Below are positions 17,212 to 25,231 of a stretch of DNA of 64,000 nt, piece by piece. The translations under genes were made by a program, and so were the position numbers. The DNA is from Paucisalibacillus algeriensis. Its GTDB lineage: Bacteria; Bacillota; Bacilli; Bacillales; Amphibacillaceae. The stretch is taken from positions 248,001 to 312,000 of the forward strand of contig NZ_CBYO010000022.1 of NCBI RefSeq assembly GCF_000577245.1, written 5' to 3'. Every line of letters starts with the position of its first letter. Position 1 is the first letter of the stretch. The notes under the pieces are model-generated. The model was not told the origin of the DNA and did no database searches. It was given only the letters and a program-made list of their open reading frames with translations.

Positions 17212-18450
17212 TTATTCCTTTTTAGTTAACTGGATTGCTTTCTTAATATCTTTAAATGAACTTGATCTTCCGTATAATAGGACGCCACCTTTGTATACTT
17301 TAGCCCCAATAATGGCTAATAGAATGATGGTTCCGACTAATATTCCGACGGAGAGTAGTATTTCCCACAGTGGGACCTCCATTAAACCTACCCTAAGAAA
17401 CATGATCAGCGGTGCAAAGAATGGGATATAAGATGTAATAGTTACAATTTGTGAATCTGGTGCATTCATCCCAAATATTGCAATAAAGAATCCGATAATA
17501 ATTAATAGAACAATTGGGGTTACAATTTGATTCGCCTCCTCTACACGGCTAACAAGAGACCCCAACATTGCAGCTAACGTTGCGTACAGGAAGAACCCCA
17601 GTAGGAAGAATAAGACTGCATATAGAATAATCGATATGGAAGCATTGTGTAGTCCAAATGATTCAATTAATCCACCAATTTGTTCTGTTTTAGATTGGAG
17701 CATGATAATACCGACAAGTAGAAATATAGCGATTTGGGTCAAACCTAACATGGCGATTCCAAGGATTTTTGCAAACATATGTGTTATAGGAGAAACACTA
17801 GAAACGATAATCTCCATCACTCTAGATGATTTTTCCGTTGCTACATCTGTTGCAATAAGTGAACCGTACATAATAACAAATGTATAAAGCAAGATTAACA
17901 TCACATACACAATTCCCCTGGCTTGATTCATTTCTTCTTCTGTCTTTACATCTTCATCTAGCGCTACTTTATGAAGGGTAACAGGCGCAAATATTTCTGT
18001 AATAGCTGTCTGATCAATTCCTAATTGATCAGTTGCAAGGGTTACTTTCAGTTGTTGTAATTGTTGTAGTATATCTGTTTGCAGATCAGAATTTGTAATA
18101 TTTTCAGCAAAAAAAGTAGCCTCTGGTAAACCTTTATCGTCTAATTCTATGATAACAAGCGCTTCGTATTCTTCCTCTACTACCAAAGATTTTCCTTCCT
18201 CAACCGTACCCGTAAAAGCTTCCATTAAGACTTCATTATTAGGTTGTTCTGTCAAATACTCTAATAATTCACCGGATTCTTCCATAACAGCTACTTTTTG
18301 CTCTTCATCTCCTGTAAACACGCTAATGATAGATTCAAAGTTTACCATGATCATCAGAAAAGCAAGTATTAGGAATGTACTTATATAGAATACTTTAGTT
18401 TTAAGCTTTGATAGATAAGTATGAGTCATAATAATTATGAACTTATTCAT
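17212..18450 (-). CDS. yhaP: YhaP, NatB/ABC-2-type permease
   Basis: Membrane subunit of 412 residues of an ABC exporter. One helix near residues 20-40, a large extracytoplasmic domain (about 45-170), then five or six helices in the C-terminal half, the NatB/ABC2 type-3 layout. The ATG at 18450 overlaps the end of yhaQ by 8 bases. B. subtilis NatAB exports sodium, but the substrate of YhaQP is not known. The operon also encodes a small membrane protein and an Xre regulator. Confidence 0.88.
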   Translation of the reverse strand: MNKFIIIMTHTYLSKLKTKVFYISTFLILAFLMIMVNFESIISVFTGDEEQKVAVMEESGELLEYLTEQPNNEVLMEAFTGTVEEGKSLVVEEEYEALVIIELDDKGLPEATFFAENITNSDLQTDILQQLQQLKVTLATDQLGIDQTAITEIFAPVTLHKVALDEDVKTEEEMNQARGIVYVMLILLYTFVIMYGSLIATDVATEKSSRVMEIIVSSVSPITHMFAKILGIAMLGLTQIAIFLLVGIIMLQSKTEQIGGLIESFGLHNASISIILYAVLFFLLGFFLYATLAAMLGSLVSRVEEANQIVTPIVLLIIIGFFIAIFGMNAPDSQIVTITSYIPFFAPLIMFLRVGLMEVPLWEILLSVGILVGTIILLAIIGAKVYKGGVLLYGRSSSFKDIKKAIQLTKKE

Positions 18451-19342
18451 AACTTGCACCAACTTTCTCAATGAATATATCATTTAAGGAGGGTTCTGCT
18501 AGTTCAAACTTACGAACAAATCCTTTTCCCTGTAATTCTTGAAAAATTTCTTGGGAGACAATTTCGTTCTTTATTTGCAATATGCCCCCATTCCGTGTCT
18601 TTTTATGCTTTACAACTCCTGGGAATTTAGCTAAAAAGTCTAAAGGATAATCAGCATGAATGATTAGATTTTTCTTGCCAAATGTAAGTTTAATATCTCG
18701 CAAGGAACCTTGAACAACCGGATTCCCTTTTTGCAAAATACATAGATGCTCACATAATTCCTCAACATGTTCCATCCGATGGGAAGAAAATACAATGGAT
18801 GTACCTGCATTCTTCAAATCGATAACCGCTTCTTTCAACATCTCTACATTGATTGGGTCTAATCCTGAAAATGGTTCATCCAATATTAGTAGGTTTGGCT
18901 TATGAATTATCGCAGAAATAAATTGGATTTTCTGCTGATTTCCCTTGGATAGTTCTTCCACTTTTTTGTCCATGTAATCGGGTACTTTAAAGCGTTCAAG
19001 CCAACTTTCCAATTCTTTTATTACTTCTTTTTTCTCCATTCCTCTCAATCGAGCTAAATAGACAATTTGTTCCTTCACCTTTAACTTTGGATAAAGACCA
19101 CGTTCTTCTGGTAGATATCCGATGATACTACTTTTTTCGTAATCTATTTTTTCCCCATTCCATGTAATCTCACCTGCCGACTTTTGTAATAGCCCCAGAA
19201 TCATTCTGAAGGTTGTTGTTTTACCTGCACCATTTCCTCCTAAAAAGCCGAACATTTCATTTTCGGGTATTTCCAAGGACAGGTTATTTACTGCAACATT
19301 ATTTCCAAATTGCTTGGTCACGTTTTTCAATTGTAATGTCAT
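18443..19342 (-). CDS. yhaQ: YhaQ, NatA-like ABC transporter ATPase
   Basis: 299-residue ATPase with Walker A GGNGAGKTT (about 35-43), signature LSKGNQQKIQF (about 128-138) and Walker B LLILDEPFSGLDP (about 150-162). A C-terminal extension of about 75 residues (from about 225) is typical of NatA-like exporters. It is coupled to YhaP by overlap, and AAAGGAG precedes the ATG. Probable energising subunit of a cation, drug or peptide exporter; substrate unknown. Confidence 0.9.
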   Translation of the reverse strand: MTLQLKNVTKQFGNNVAVNNLSLEIPENEMFGFLGGNGAGKTTTFRMILGLLQKSAGEITWNGEKIDYEKSSIIGYLPEERGLYPKLKVKEQIVYLARLRGMEKKEVIKELESWLERFKVPDYMDKKVEELSKGNQQKIQFISAIIHKPNLLILDEPFSGLDPINVEMLKEAVIDLKNAGTSIVFSSHRMEHVEELCEHLCILQKGNPVVQGSLRDIKLTFGKKNLIIHADYPLDFLAKFPGVVKHKKTRNGGILQIKNEIVSQEIFQELQGKGFVRKFELAEPSLNDIFIEKVGASYE

Positions 19343-19356
19343 TTTTAAACTCCTTT

Positions 19357-19674
19357 CTATTCTTTCTCGTTATAATAAGCAACTGCAAATCCCCAAATAG
19401 ACACGTGTAGAACATATAGGGCTGTTAAGAAGAAAAATGCAAACGAAATTCCATCAAACATAATAACAATTGGATTTGATATCAGAAGGATTACAAGCAT
19501 AATATCCCAAGTTCGCCCTTTTGCCTTATTATTCACCTGATAGTACCGTTCGTCATAGCGATGATTTTTCTTACCAATTTTTCTCTGTACAAAAAATAGC
19601 CCTAGCAAAAAAAGATAGTTTCCAATCAAAATTAAGACAACCCATGGTGTTTCTAAAAATGTTTCACTAAACAT
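19357..19674 (-). CDS. Small membrane protein, DUF2178-like
   Basis: 105 residues with three hydrophobic helices (about 10-30, 55-75, 78-100). The cytoplasmic loop DERYYQVNNKAKGRTWDI matches the pattern of DUF2178-type proteins, which have a DER-x-KA signature and often sit beside Xre regulators. Fifteen bases separate it from yhaQ, so it is co-transcribed. GGGGGAA precedes the ATG. Function unknown; it could be a sensor or accessory part of the YhaQP exporter. Confidence 0.65.
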   Translation of the reverse strand: MFSETFLETPWVVLILIGNYLFLLGLFFVQRKIGKKNHRYDERYYQVNNKAKGRTWDIMLVILLISNPIVIMFDGISFAFFFLTALYVLHVSIWGFAVAYYNEKE

Positions 19675-19732
19675 CGTATTCCCCCAACACTTATATTTTT
19701 AAATTACCTAAAAAGCTCCAAGGATGATTTCA

Positions 19733-19942
19733 TTATCTAATATTTTCATCCCCCTCAAATATAAATAGTTCTTCTATACTACATTCAAAAATTTGCGCTA
19801 GTTTGTGTGCAAGAACAAGTGACGGCTTATACTTACCTTTTTCCAATGAGATGATCGTTTGGCGTGACACTTGCAAAGCTTGAGATAATTCTTCTTGTGT
19901 CATGCTTTTCTCGGTTCGTTTTTCACGTATTAAAGTTTTCAT
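19733..19942 (-). CDS. Xre-family HTH regulator of the yhaQP operon
   Basis: Compact 69-residue repressor, essentially only the helix-turn-helix (MTQEELSQALQVSRQTIISLEKG, split here as MTQEELSQALQ at about 15-25 and VSRQTIISLEKG at 26-37). Small Xre proteins of this size usually autoregulate. ATG 19942 is five bases after AGGAG; the longer reading frame runs into the operator and promoter. A 16-bp palindrome stands between this gene and its promoter. First gene of a likely regulator - membrane protein - ATPase - permease operon. Confidence 0.85.
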   Translation of the reverse strand: MKTLIREKRTEKSMTQEELSQALQVSRQTIISLEKGKYKPSLVLAHKLAQIFECSIEELFIFEGDENIR

Positions 19943-19959
19943 CTTATCTCCTACTTTTT

Positions 19960-19975
19960 GTAAAGTTAACTTTAC
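19960..19975 (-). promoter_or_regulatory. 16-bp palindromic operator of the Xre-yhaQP operon
   Basis: GTAAAGTTAACTTTAC is a perfect palindrome 18 bases before the regulator start. Half-site-like copies (GTAAAG, ACTTTAC) occur at 19976 and about 20010, and a TTGACA lies upstream on the minus strand. Autorepression is the simplest reading; it is inferred. Confidence 0.6.
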
Positions 19976-20111
19976 GTAAAGCTTACTATACACTCCACCG
20001 CATGTCAAGGGAACTTTACATGATTTTTAATTTGTTTGTAGAAGGATTTTTTTGTTAAGAGTCGAATATAAAACAATGAGTAAATTTGAATACTTCAGGA
20101 GGTCCTTTTAA

Positions 20112-20297
20112 ATGAAGACATATGTATTAACAGTATTTGAAAAAACTGGGGAAAAACTATTAGACGAATCCTTTCCAGCTGCAAATGACCAAGAGGCGAA
20201 AAAGCTTGGAGAAGAACGTTTGGCTAAGGAAGGCTTTCTAGAACATACACATCGCTGTGTATCACCAGAGGCTAAGTTAATTTTATTTCACAGATAA
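20112..20297 (+). CDS. yhzD: YhzD-like small protein
   Basis: 61-residue soluble protein beginning MKTYVLTVFEKTGEKLLDESF and ending in a region with HTHRCVSPEAKLILFHR. It matches YhzD, a small conserved Bacillaceae protein of unknown role located beside yhaR in B. subtilis. AGGAGG precedes the ATG. It ends in a terminator shared with the convergent enoyl-CoA hydratase gene. Confidence 0.7.
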   Translation: MKTYVLTVFEKTGEKLLDESFPAANDQEAKKLGEERLAKEGFLEHTHRCVSPEAKLILFHR

Positions 20298-20298
20298 T

Positions 20299-20345
20299 AA
20301 AAAAGCTGTCATTCAGGTTTTGAAACCTACTGACAGCCTTTTGTT
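20299..20345. terminator. Bidirectional terminator between yhzD and yhaR
   Basis: AAAGCTGTCA pairs with TGACAGCCTTT at the base and CAGGTTT pairs with AAACCT inside; T-rich on both sides. Confidence 0.8.
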
Positions 20346-20385
20346 TCAAATGGAATTAATCCAATACCCCTCTTAAAACAATAGT

Positions 20386-21159
20386 TTATTTCCCATTAAA
20401 ACTTGGCTTTCTCTTTTCTAAAAACGCACGAACACCTTCCTGGTGATCTTCAGAAGATCTAAGTTCCCATTGATTTTGCTTCTCTCTTTGTAGAAAATAA
20501 TTTAATCGTTCAAATTGTTCCTCGTGATAGGTCATTTTTGTCTTTAATATAGCTTCCAATGGTGAAGCAAGCAGCATTTCACATAATTTTTCTGCTTCTT
20601 GGAATACATCTCCATCTGTCAGTACATCTGTTAATCCCATTCGCTTTGCCTCCTCACCTTTTACCAGTCTTGGATTTCCCCAAATAAATTGTTTTGCTTT
20701 TTGAGTACCAAGACGTTGTTCCGCCCAAAAATGTCCACCACCATCTGGTGCAAGTCCTACACCAATAAATAACATACCTAAATTAGCTTCCTGGTGTGCC
20801 ACAACATAGTCAGCTGTTAGTGCTAAGCTAAGTCCTAATCCCGCAGCTGATCCTTGTACAGCTGAAATTACAAGCTTCGGCATCATGTAAAGCTTCGAAA
20901 CAATACCAGCTATTGAGTCCATAACACCATCAAAAAATTCTTTGTTTCCAAAATCCTTCATCATAGCGATATCGCCACCAGCACAAAAGGCCTTACCTTC
21001 ACCTAATAGTACGACAATACGGTCTTCATTTTTCTCTACAATATTGACGACATTGAGAAGCTCTTCTAACATTTCTTTATTAAGAGCATTATAGCGTTCA
21101 GGACGATTTAGGCGTATATAAGTGATACCATTTTTACTTTCATATTCTACAAAGTTCAA
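20386..21159 (-). CDS. yhaR: Enoyl-CoA hydratase/isomerase-family protein YhaR
   Basis: 257-residue crotonase-fold enzyme. The oxyanion-hole motif GKAFCAGGDIAMM (about 54-66) and the second one, VQGSAAGLGLSLAL (about 103-116), are present. The start is TTG 21159, seven bases after AAGGGGGG. Family members hydrate or isomerise enoyl-CoA in fatty-acid or phenylacetate breakdown; with no pathway genes beside it the substrate is unknown. Position next to yhzD and yheA agrees with YhaR. Confidence 0.85.
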   Translation of the reverse strand: MNFVEYESKNGITYIRLNRPERYNALNKEMLEELLNVVNIVEKNEDRIVVLLGEGKAFCAGGDIAMMKDFGNKEFFDGVMDSIAGIVSKLYMMPKLVISAVQGSAAGLGLSLALTADYVVAHQEANLGMLFIGVGLAPDGGGHFWAEQRLGTQKAKQFIWGNPRLVKGEEAKRMGLTDVLTDGDVFQEAEKLCEMLLASPLEAILKTKMTYHEEQFERLNYFLQREKQNQWELRSSEDHQEGVRAFLEKRKPSFNGK

Positions 21160-21282
21160 CTAGAGTCCCCCCTTAATTATATCAATATTCAACATATTCG
21201 ATAAGAAAGCGCCTAATTCCTTCTTTTCATGACATTTAAGCATAAAAAAACACAAGGCGATTTACACCTTCTGTTGTATGAA

Positions 21283-21633
21283 TTAACCTTGATGAGATCC
21301 GTAAAGTTCCTCTAAAGGTTTGGTTATGATTTGACTTAATTCATTTATCACCATATTTAAGCGTTGTTCGTGCTCCATTAGTGAAGAAATAGCTTCATGC
21401 TGTTGAACAAGTTCAACGACTTTACGAGCTTCTTCAACTTCTTCTTCGGTGATCTCCACACCTTGCATTTGTTTTTGTTGAAGTTCCATTTGTGTATCAC
21501 GGAAATCTTCGAATGTTTTTTTAGCTGTAGGATCGCTCATTACTGCTTCAAATGCAGCCTGTAATCCTTTAAATTCTTCACTTTCTCGAATGGCCTTTTC
21601 TAAATCGTAGGCACTATCATACATATTTGACAA
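21283..21633 (-). CDS. yheA: YheA, YlbF/YmcA-family protein
   Basis: 116-residue helical protein of the YlbF/YmcA (UPF0342) family. The pattern YDLEKAIRESEEFKGL, then FEDFRDTQMELQQKQM and PLEELYG at the end, is characteristic. Related proteins form the Y-complex that guides RNase Y, but YheA itself has no settled role. I start at TTG 21633, eight bases after AAGGAGG, which gives the family's usual length; the longer frame would begin upstream of that site. Confidence 0.88.
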   Translation of the reverse strand: MSNMYDSAYDLEKAIRESEEFKGLQAAFEAVMSDPTAKKTFEDFRDTQMELQQKQMQGVEITEEEVEEARKVVELVQQHEAISSLMEHEQRLNMVINELSQIITKPLEELYGSHQG

Positions 21634-21825
21634 AACAAATTCCTCCTTGGATAGGTTACTACTCACTATAACAAACGAGAATTCTCATGTATACTAATAA
21701 CTTTTTCCATTGGCTCTCTTATCAAAGTTTTTAAAAAAGCAAGAAAAGCAATCGTAAATTCACTTTATTTATAAGTAACCCTATTGATATAATAAAAGAA
21801 AACGTTAATAAAAGAGGTTTTCCGA

Positions 21826-22707
21826 TTGATTGAGAAGCTTAAGAAGTACTTTCCGTCTCTTCAACATTATGAAACAGTTCCTACAGAAATAAACCTGGAT
21901 TTAAAATGGTTTCAATTGGATGATGGACAATTGATTGGGATAAATCCATCTGAACTTGAAGATAAGGATTTATTATTACTACATACATTTTTAAATCCGT
22001 ATCAGAATCATTTTCCACTAATGACGGAGGAAGAGAAAAAGTGGGAAAAATGGATTAAAATGGAAATTGACTATCCAGAAACTATTAGTAGTTTTCGATT
22101 TGTTTATTTTAAAATTCCTTCTAACCAAATTGAACCTCAACACTTCAAAGATGCGATAAACCAATTATTTGAAAAAGAGACAACCATACTATGGGAAAAT
22201 GAAACAGAAGGCGTTATTGTCGACTATCAAAGAAGTGACCTAGAAGAGGAGATTTCCTATAAAGAAATCATTGATATATTAATGAGTGATCTATATATTA
22301 ATATTCAATTTTTTGTTGGTCCATATCTTTCCACTCTAGTCGGAATTAAGGAACACTATGAACAACTAGTTTCTGGGGCAATCACTGCATTTACATATTC
22401 AGAAAATAGTGTCGTATCATATATAGAAGCAATTCCCTATCTATTAATGGATCAAGTAAGTCCTAGTTTTAAAGTAGAATTAAATCATCTAATTCTTCAG
22501 GACTTTACTGATGATGTTGATTTTATAAGAATGATTGAAGTATTTCTGGAAAGTAACTTAAATATATCCGTTGCTGCCAAAAAATTGTACATGCACCGGA
22601 ACAGCCTGCAATATCGAATAGATAAATTTCATGAAAAAACCGGAATTGATATCCGTGTATTTCAACAAGCACTTACCGTGTATTTGGCCCTTATTGCTAG
22701 AACTTAA
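21826..22707 (+). CDS. PucR-like regulator with C-terminal HTH
   Basis: 293-residue protein with an uncharacterised N-terminal domain (about 1-220) and a C-terminal PucR/CdaR-type helix-turn-helix. The latter is clear at about 248-290: [27 protein letters not shown]-like, ending KTGIDIR. Such regulators control purine, sugar-diacid or carbohydrate genes. It lies just upstream of msmX, separated by an inverted repeat, so it may act on sugar import. TTG start eight bases after AAAGAGG. Confidence 0.75.
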   Translation: MIEKLKKYFPSLQHYETVPTEINLDLKWFQLDDGQLIGINPSELEDKDLLLLHTFLNPYQNHFPLMTEEEKKWEKWIKMEIDYPETISSFRFVYFKIPSNQIEPQHFKDAINQLFEKETTILWENETEGVIVDYQRSDLEEEISYKEIIDILMSDLYINIQFFVGPYLSTLVGIKEHYEQLVSGAITAFTYSENSVVSYIEAIPYLLMDQVSPSFKVELNHLILQDFTDDVDFIRMIEVFLESNLNISVAAKKLYMHRNSLQYRIDKFHEKTGIDIRVFQQALTVYLALIART

Positions 22708-22716
22708 TAGTACTAT

Positions 22717-22763
22717 TAGTAAACATGCACAATGAGATTTTGATTCTTTGTGCATGTTTACTA
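22717..22763. repeat. 16-bp perfect inverted repeat between the PucR-like gene and msmX
   Basis: TAGTAAACATGCACAA (22717-22732) and its complement (22748-22763) flank a 15-base loop. It could end the regulator transcript, but there is no T run after it, so it may instead be an operator or mRNA hairpin. It begins 10 bases past the regulator stop. Confidence 0.6.
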
Positions 22764-22803
22764 TTTAGCCTAGTTTATAAAATCAGTATAATAAAGCTAT
22801 ACA

Positions 22804-22817
22804 ATAAAACGCTTACA
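22804..22817. promoter_or_regulatory. Weak cre-like site before msmX
   Basis: The complement reads TGTAAGCGTTTTAT, close to the CcpA site TGNNANCGNNNNCA except at the last two positions. It lies downstream of a TATAAT box near 22779 and 22 bases before the ATG, a place where CcpA would repress. Confidence 0.25.
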
Positions 22818-22838
22818 AAAATCAAGGGGGACAAATTC

Positions 22839-23936
22839 ATGGCAGAACTACGTTTAGAACATATCCAGAAGAAATATGACAAAGATGTTGTTGCAGTTAA
22901 TGATTTTAACTTGCATATTCAAGATAAGGAATTTATTGTTTTTGTAGGACCATCAGGGTGTGGTAAATCAACAACACTTCGTATGATTGCTGGTTTAGAA
23001 GAAATTACTGAGGGTGGTCTTTACATCGATGATAAAAAAATGAACGATGTAGCTCCTAAAGACCGTGATATCGCAATGGTTTTCCAAAACTATGCACTAT
23101 ACCCACATATGAACGTTTATGATAACATGGCATTTGGATTAAAATTACGTAAGTTCAAGAAAGACGAGATTGATAAGCGTGTTCAAAATGCGGCAAAAAT
23201 ATTAGGTCTTGAAGCATATTTAGACCGTAAACCGAAAGCACTGTCTGGTGGTCAGCGTCAACGTGTTGCATTAGGTCGTGCAATTGTCCGTGACGCTAAA
23301 GTATTCTTAATGGATGAACCTTTATCAAACCTAGATGCTAAATTACGTGTGCAAATGCGTGCTGAAATCCAAAAGCTTCACAAGCGTCTACAAACCACTA
23401 CTATTTATGTTACACACGACCAAACAGAAGCAATGACAATGGCTACGCGTCTTGTTGTAATGAAAGATGGTGTTATCCAACAAGTAGGTGCACCTAAAGA
23501 GGTTTATGATAATCCAAATAATGTATTCGTTGGTGGATTCATTGGTTCACCTGCTATGAACTTCTTTACAGGAACTATTAATGACTCTGACTTTGTAATG
23601 GGTGACATCAAAGTTCGAATTCCTGAAGGAAAATTAAAGTTACTTAAAGAAAAAGGTTATACTGGAAAAGAAGTAATTCTAGGTATTCGCCCTGAAGATA
23701 TTCACGATGAATTAGTATTTATTGATTCAACTCCAGATACAAAAATATCTGCCTTAATCGAAGTTGCAGAATTGATGGGTGCTGAAACTTACCTTTATTC
23801 AAAAGTTGCAGATCAAGATTTTATCGCTCGTATTGATTCTCGTTCCGATATTCAAGGTGGAGAAACAATTGATTTAGCTTTAGATATGAACAAAGCACAC
23901 TTCTTTGATGCAGAAACAGAAGAGAGAATTAATTAA
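22839..23936 (+). CDS. msmX: MsmX/UgpC-type multi-sugar ABC ATPase
   Basis: 365-residue ATPase energising several sugar ABC importers. Walker [10 protein letters not shown] is at about 37-45, [14 protein letters not shown] near 135-148, Walker [15 protein letters not shown] near 155-168, and the C-terminal TOBE-type regulatory domain starts near 240 ([11 protein letters not shown]). Length equals B. subtilis MsmX. I use ATG 22839 behind AAGGGGG; the upstream extension is a hydrophobic read-through of the intergenic hairpin. As in other Bacilli it stands apart from any sugar permease genes. Confidence 0.93.
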   Translation: MAELRLEHIQKKYDKDVVAVNDFNLHIQDKEFIVFVGPSGCGKSTTLRMIAGLEEITEGGLYIDDKKMNDVAPKDRDIAMVFQNYALYPHMNVYDNMAFGLKLRKFKKDEIDKRVQNAAKILGLEAYLDRKPKALSGGQRQRVALGRAIVRDAKVFLMDEPLSNLDAKLRVQMRAEIQKLHKRLQTTTIYVTHDQTEAMTMATRLVVMKDGVIQQVGAPKEVYDNPNNVFVGGFIGSPAMNFFTGTINDSDFVMGDIKVRIPEGKLKLLKEKGYTGKEVILGIRPEDIHDELVFIDSTPDTKISALIEVAELMGAETYLYSKVADQDFIARIDSRSDIQGGETIDLALDMNKAHFFDAETEERIN

Positions 23937-23949
23937 TTCATTATCTCCG

Positions 23950-23977
23950 AAAGAGGGTTTATTACCCTCTTTTTTTA
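23950..23977 (+). terminator. Terminator after msmX
   Basis: AAAGAGGGT (23950-23958) pairs with ACCCTCTTT (23964-23972) and is followed by T residues. Confidence 0.85.
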
Positions 23978-24072
23978 ATTTCTTCCACATTTTCTAGTGA
24001 TACAAGAGTGAAACATTTTTGTTAATTAAAGGGAATTATTTCTATAAATTTGTCAATAATACTGTTATCAAT

Positions 24073-24110
24073 ATTGGAAAGGGAAAGCCATTAAGCTTTC
24101 CCTTTCCAAT
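24073..24110. repeat. 16-bp inverted repeat downstream of the first SASP gene
   Basis: ATTGGAAAGGGAAAGC and its exact complement flank a 6-base loop, 17 bases past the SASP stop at 24127. The stem sequence GGGAAAG is reused in the terminator at 24780. It probably ends the spore-protein transcript although no T run follows. Confidence 0.6.
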
Positions 24111-24126
24111 AGCCATCAATATTTAA

Positions 24127-24330
24127 TTATTTTCCAGCAAATTGCTGTTGAGCTGTTTGAACAAGTCGCTTCGTGATTTCTCCACCAACGGAACCGTTAG
24201 CACGGGAAGTTGTATCTGCACCAAGATTTACTCCGAATTCAGAAGCAATTTCATATTTCATTTGGTCTAAAGCTTGTTGCACACCAGGTACTAATAATTG
24301 ATTTGAGTTATTTGAATTATTGTTTGCCAT
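24127..24330 (-). CDS. Alpha/beta-type small acid-soluble spore protein
   Basis: 67-residue spore DNA-protecting protein. The germination-protease site lies in [11 protein letters not shown] (about 30-40), followed by [19 protein letters not shown] and the C-terminal LVQTAQQQ. An Asn/Ser-rich head precedes SNQLLVPG. It is one of three tandem paralogues. Its upstream region does not carry the SigG-like promoter shared by the other two copies. AGGAGG precedes the ATG. Confidence 0.95.
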   Translation of the reverse strand: MANNNSNNSNQLLVPGVQQALDQMKYEIASEFGVNLGADTTSRANGSVGGEITKRLVQTAQQQFAGK

Positions 24331-24420
24331 ATTGTATTACCTCCTGATTGCTTTTTAAAATCATAACGTTATCGTTAGAAGCTATTTTGAGGGGAGTATT
24401 TCCCATGACTTTTAACCGTA

Positions 24421-24615
24421 TTATTTACCATTTAATTGTTGTTGAGCAGTTTGAACGAGACGCTTAGTGATTTCTCCACCAACTGATCCGTTAGAACGAG
24501 AAGTGTTATCTGCACTTAGGTTTACACCAAACTCAGAAGCGATCTCGTATTTCATTTGGTCTAGAGCCTGTTCTATACCAGGTACAAGCAATTGATTGGA
24601 ATTTCTGCTTGCCAT
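24421..24615 (-). CDS. Alpha/beta-type small acid-soluble spore protein
   Basis: 64-residue SASP; start at ATG 24615 ([10 protein letters not shown]), seven or eight bases after AGGAGG. It differs from its neighbours by the short basic head, [15 protein letters not shown] and a GK end, so it is the most diverged of the three. The protease site [10 protein letters not shown] is intact. Likely forespore-expressed from the SigG-type promoter at 24637-24666. Confidence 0.95.
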   Translation of the reverse strand: MASRNSNQLLVPGIEQALDQMKYEIASEFGVNLSADNTSRSNGSVGGEITKRLVQTAQQQLNGK

Positions 24616-24636
24616 ATCTATCACCTCCTGTATGAG

Positions 24637-24666
24637 TATTGTGAGCAAAACATCTTATTCTTATCA
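24637..24666 (-). promoter_or_regulatory. SigG-type promoter of the middle SASP gene
   Basis: On the minus strand TGATA and CACAATA are 18 bases apart, inside a block conserved with the copy upstream of the third SASP gene (CCAATG, TTGTGATAAG and TCACAATA shared). This fits forespore sigma consensus. Confidence 0.55.
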
Positions 24667-24778
24667 CAAGAAATCATTGGTAATTCATATATTTAAAGGT
24701 TTCTCCTCTTAAAAACTCTGCATCTACCTTAGATTAGAAGATTCACATACCCCTTTTATCTAACAAAAAAGGGGACAT

Positions 24779-24810
24779 AAAAGGGAAAGTCAAGAAGACT
24801 TTCCCTTTGT
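24779..24810 (-). terminator. Terminator after the third SASP gene
   Basis: AAAGGGAAAGTC pairs with GACTTTCCCTTT across a short loop; TTTTATG follows on the minus strand. Confidence 0.75.
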
Positions 24811-24837
24811 TTAAGGGTATTATACCCCAAGCCATCA

Positions 24838-25041
24838 TTATTGAATTTGTCCAGACATTTGTTGTTGAGCAGTTTGAACTAGACGCTTAGTGATCTCTCC
24901 ACCAACGGAACCGTTAGCACGAGAAGTTGTATCTGCACCAAGGTTTACGCCAAACTCAGAAGCGATTTCATATTTCATTTGGTCTAAAGCTTGTTGTGCT
25001 CCAGGCACTACTAATTGGTTTGAATTGTTGTTGTTAGCCAT
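24838..25041 (-). CDS. Alpha/beta-type small acid-soluble spore protein
   Basis: 67-residue SASP nearly identical to the copy at 24127-24330 from SNQL through the protease site to LVQTAQQQ, but ending MSGQIQ. AGGAGG precedes the ATG and a SigG-type promoter lies at 25065-25093. High identity to the distal rather than the adjacent copy suggests gene conversion or an order of duplication that skipped the middle gene. Confidence 0.95.
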   Translation of the reverse strand: MANNNNSNQLVVPGAQQALDQMKYEIASEFGVNLGADTTSRANGSVGGEITKRLVQTAQQQMSGQIQ

Positions 25042-25064
25042 GTTTTATCACCTCCTGTGATATA

Positions 25065-25093
25065 TATTGTGAACAGAATCAAAAAACTTATCA
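25065..25093 (-). promoter_or_regulatory. SigG-type promoter of the third SASP gene
   Basis: Minus-strand TGATA and CACAATA with a 17-base spacer, about 24 bases before the start codon. It lies in the block conserved with 24637-24666. Confidence 0.55.
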
Positions 25094-25192
25094 CAAAAAT
25101 CCATTGGTAAATTGTGGGTGGTTTTAGTTAGAAAAACTGGGTAAGCTCATAAGAATTACTATGATTAATATAAATTTTATACTTTCCTAATA

Positions 25193-25227
25193 AAAAAGAA
25201 TCCTACAATCTTGTAAGATTCTTTTTA
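25193..25227 (-). terminator. Terminator after fumC
   Basis: An AAAGAATC/GATTCTTT stem with an inner TACAA/TTGTA stem ends in a T run on the minus strand, just past the fumarase stop. Confidence 0.75.
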
Positions 25228-25231
25228 ATAG

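Noticed and set aside
22725-22838. N-terminal extension of MsmX
   Set aside because: It translates the loop and arm of an inverted repeat; the AAGGGGG site and family length fix the start at 22839.
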